This document shows, piece by piece, positions 62,661-64,000 of a stretch of 64,000 bases of DNA. Position 1 is the first letter of the stretch. Each line of letters opens with the position of its first letter. The position numbers were made by a program, and so were the translations under genes. The stretch is from Ensifer adhaerens. Lineage in GTDB: Bacteria > Pseudomonadota > Alphaproteobacteria > Rhizobiales > Rhizobiaceae. The stretch covers positions 1,870,501-1,934,500 of the forward strand of contig NZ_CP083350.1 of the NCBI RefSeq assembly GCF_020035535.1, given 5' to 3'. The notes beneath the pieces were generated by a model. It saw only the letters and a list, made by a program, of their open reading frames with translations, was not told where the DNA came from and searched no databases.

Positions 62661-62690
62661 ATGGAAAGAATGTCATTCCATTATTTCCAT
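62661..62690. promoter_or_regulatory. Inverted repeat before the hydrolase gene
   Basis: ATGGAAA (62661-62667) and TTTCCAT (62684-62690) with a 16-base spacer that itself contains GAATGTCATTC. It lies about 150 bp before the hydrolase start and repeats the element ahead of the LysR gene. The pair suggests one regulator. Confidence 0.6.
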
Positions 62691-62839
62691 TCTCAATGCG
62701 ATGGACGCTTCCTAGATTAATCTCACCATCAGAGTTCAGCGCCTCCCACGTCGACGCTCCGATGGTTTTGAAAGCTCGCTCCCAACGGGCTCCAGGTTGG
62801 CATGTTGCGATCACTGCCATTCCTTAGAAGGAGATTAAG

Positions 62840-63550
62840 ATGAAGAAGTTCGTGCAACTGCTGACCGCTCTGGTGGTCGGTTTGTCCTCTGTACCAGCGC
62901 TTGCCGCGGGCGCCAGCCCCAAGCTGCTGACCCCGGAAAATTCTGCAGTCATCCTGATCGACCACCAGCCGCAGATGTACTTCGGCGTGGAAAGTCACGA
63001 CCGGCATGATGTGATGAATAGCGTGGCTGCGTTGGCTGAAACCGCCAAGGCATTCAACGTTCCGACTGTTTTGACCTCGATCACTGCCGCCGGCTTTGCC
63101 GGCCCTCTGGATCCGAGCATCACCAAGACCTTCCCGGATACGCCCATCATCGACAGAACCATCATGAATGCGTGGGAAGACCCGAACCTGGTCAAAGCGG
63201 TGGAGAAGACCGGCCGCAAGAAGCTGGTGATGGCCGGCCTGTGGACCGAAGTATGTTTGACGCTGCCGGTGTTGAGCGCACTTGACGAAGGCTACGAGGT
63301 TTACATCGTGGTGGATGCTTCCGGCGGTTCGAGCAAGGAAGCTCATGACGCTGCTGTGCAGCGCATGGTGCAAGCGGGTGCACAGCCGGTGACCTGGATG
63401 CAGGTGCTGTACGAATACCAGCGCGACTGGGCACGCCGGGATACCTACGAAGCCGTGACCAAAATCGCCCAGGAGCATGGCGGCGCACATGGATTGGGCA
63501 TCTTCTACGCCAAGTCCATGTTCGGTGCTCAGGAAGGCCAGAAGAAGTAA
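62840..63550 (+). CDS. Exported isochorismatase-like cysteine hydrolase
   Basis: Cysteine hydrolase of the isochorismatase fold, 236 residues. Catalytic Asp is in ILIDHQPQMYF and the nucleophilic Cys in WTEVCLTLPV. The conserved cis-peptide and lysine region is near GRKKLVMAGLWTEVC. Unusually for this family it has a Sec signal (KKFVQLLTALVVGLSSVPALA), so it probably acts in the periplasm. ATG 62840 follows AGAAGGAG. Substrate unknown; hydantoin-like or nicotinamide-like amides are known in the superfamily. Confidence 0.87.
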   Translation: MKKFVQLLTALVVGLSSVPALAAGASPKLLTPENSAVILIDHQPQMYFGVESHDRHDVMNSVAALAETAKAFNVPTVLTSITAAGFAGPLDPSITKTFPDTPIIDRTIMNAWEDPNLVKAVEKTGRKKLVMAGLWTEVCLTLPVLSALDEGYEVYIVVDASGGSSKEAHDAAVQRMVQAGAQPVTWMQVLYEYQRDWARRDTYEAVTKIAQEHGGAHGLGIFYAKSMFGAQEGQKK

Positions 63551-63586
63551 GGCTGTTCGGCGATCCCATCGCTGAAAGCCGACGCT

Positions 63587-63622
63587 ACGAACCGGGAGCA
63601 AGAGAGCTTGCTCCCGGTTCTT
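63587..63622 (+). terminator. Terminator after the hydrolase gene
   Basis: Perfect hairpin GAACCGGGAGCAAG / CTTGCTCCCGGTTC with an AGAG loop, followed by TTTCT. It begins about 37 bp after the hydrolase stop and is a strong intrinsic terminator. Confidence 0.85.
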
Positions 63623-63796
63623 TCTGGGTCGGAGTCCTGTTCGGGCGGCCAGCCAGACCAACAGGATCGCTCGACCCCGGTGGGCTATAGTTGGCCCGGG
63701 TCAGCGCTGAACAGCCGCAGTCTGGTAAGTCGCAAATGGCTGATCGATTGGAAGGCGCGAAGTCGTCGTGATTTCCTCACCTACTGCGCAGTTGCT

Positions 63797-64000
63797 TCAA
63801 CGCACGAGGCGGATGATGTTTCCGTCGTCAGCGCGATCATCATTGGCGCTCATCTGCAGCGCCCAGCCGATCGGTGGATCGATAGCCCACTCGTTGCGAG
63901 CAGGATTATAGAGGCCGGGGATCGGAAAAAATTCGTCGATGGCGAGAAAGTCGCGGACATTCAGGGTTGCAATTGGAATTCGGTGGGTGATGGAGACCGC
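63797..64000 (-). CDS. C-terminal fragment of a possible PIN-domain protein, cut by window edge
   Basis: Leftward frame entering from the right edge and ending at 63797; 67 residues are visible. The stretch PIATLNVRDFLAID followed by PGLYNPARNEW resembles the last strand and active-site Asp of PIN-type (VapC-like) ribonucleases. The tail (SANDDRADDGNIIRLVR) is unusual for toxins, so the call is weak. Start and any antitoxin lie beyond the edge. Confidence 0.45.
   Translation of the reverse strand, partial: AVSITHRIPIATLNVRDFLAIDEFFPIPGLYNPARNEWAIDPPIGWALQMSANDDRADDGNIIRLVR

Overview
The window looks like chromosome or large-replicon DNA of an alphaproteobacterium of the order Rhizobiales, most like Ensifer/Sinorhizobium. 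This is inferred from the high GC, the density of ABC importers with LysR, Lrp, TetR and LuxR regulators, a class III cyclase fused to tetratricopeptide repeats, and an ECF sigma factor next to DUF4142 and cupredoxin genes. No rRNA, tRNA or CRISPR array was recognised.

Positions 1-12.9 kb: an aromatic aminotransferase running off the left edge, two DMT/EamA exporters each divergent from an Lrp/AsnC regulator, a nucleotide cyclase, an SRPBCC protein, an RND efflux pair (pump gene first, no outer-membrane gene) with a TetR gene carrying a clear operator, then a metal-responsive CsoR/RcnR-type repressor with a His-tailed MFS exporter. Positions 13.4-18.8 kb: a five-gene NikABCDE-like ABC importer. 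Positions 18.9-21.7 kb: a decayed oxidoreductase, an SRPBCC protein and a dicarboxylate-type symporter. Positions 22.2-26.3 kb: a flavin monooxygenase with an SsuABC-like importer, probably for organosulfur use. Positions 26.3-35.6 kb: a repeat-rich secreted protein, a cyclase-TPR protein, a second luciferase-like monooxygenase, a sigma factor/DUF4142/cupredoxin operon, an amidohydrolase and a LysR regulator. Positions 35.7-43.9 kb: a polyamine cluster (FAD amine oxidase, cupin, LuxR regulator, PotFGHI-like importer, agmatinase-family enzyme), followed by a DUF808 membrane protein.

Positions about 45.1-59 kb are the accessory island. A Tn7-like transposition operon (tnsA, tnsB, tnsC and two tandem tniQ genes) reads leftward and ends at a strong terminator. 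tnsA is split by one base at a run of five G. Upstream of it lie an AT-rich region and a cargo block: a DNA cytosine-5 methyltransferase with a roughly 320-residue N-terminal extension, flanked by two paralogous genes of unknown function whose promoters share an ATTGTNNACAAT motif. There is no Cas gene. The transposon ends could not be fixed.

Positions 59.3-64 kb return to metabolic genes: two short-chain dehydrogenases, a small membrane protein, a LysR regulator and an exported isochorismatase-like hydrolase. The LysR gene and the hydrolase gene have matching ATGGAAA...TTTCCAT inverted repeats upstream, suggesting a small regulon. A PIN-like fragment runs off the right edge.
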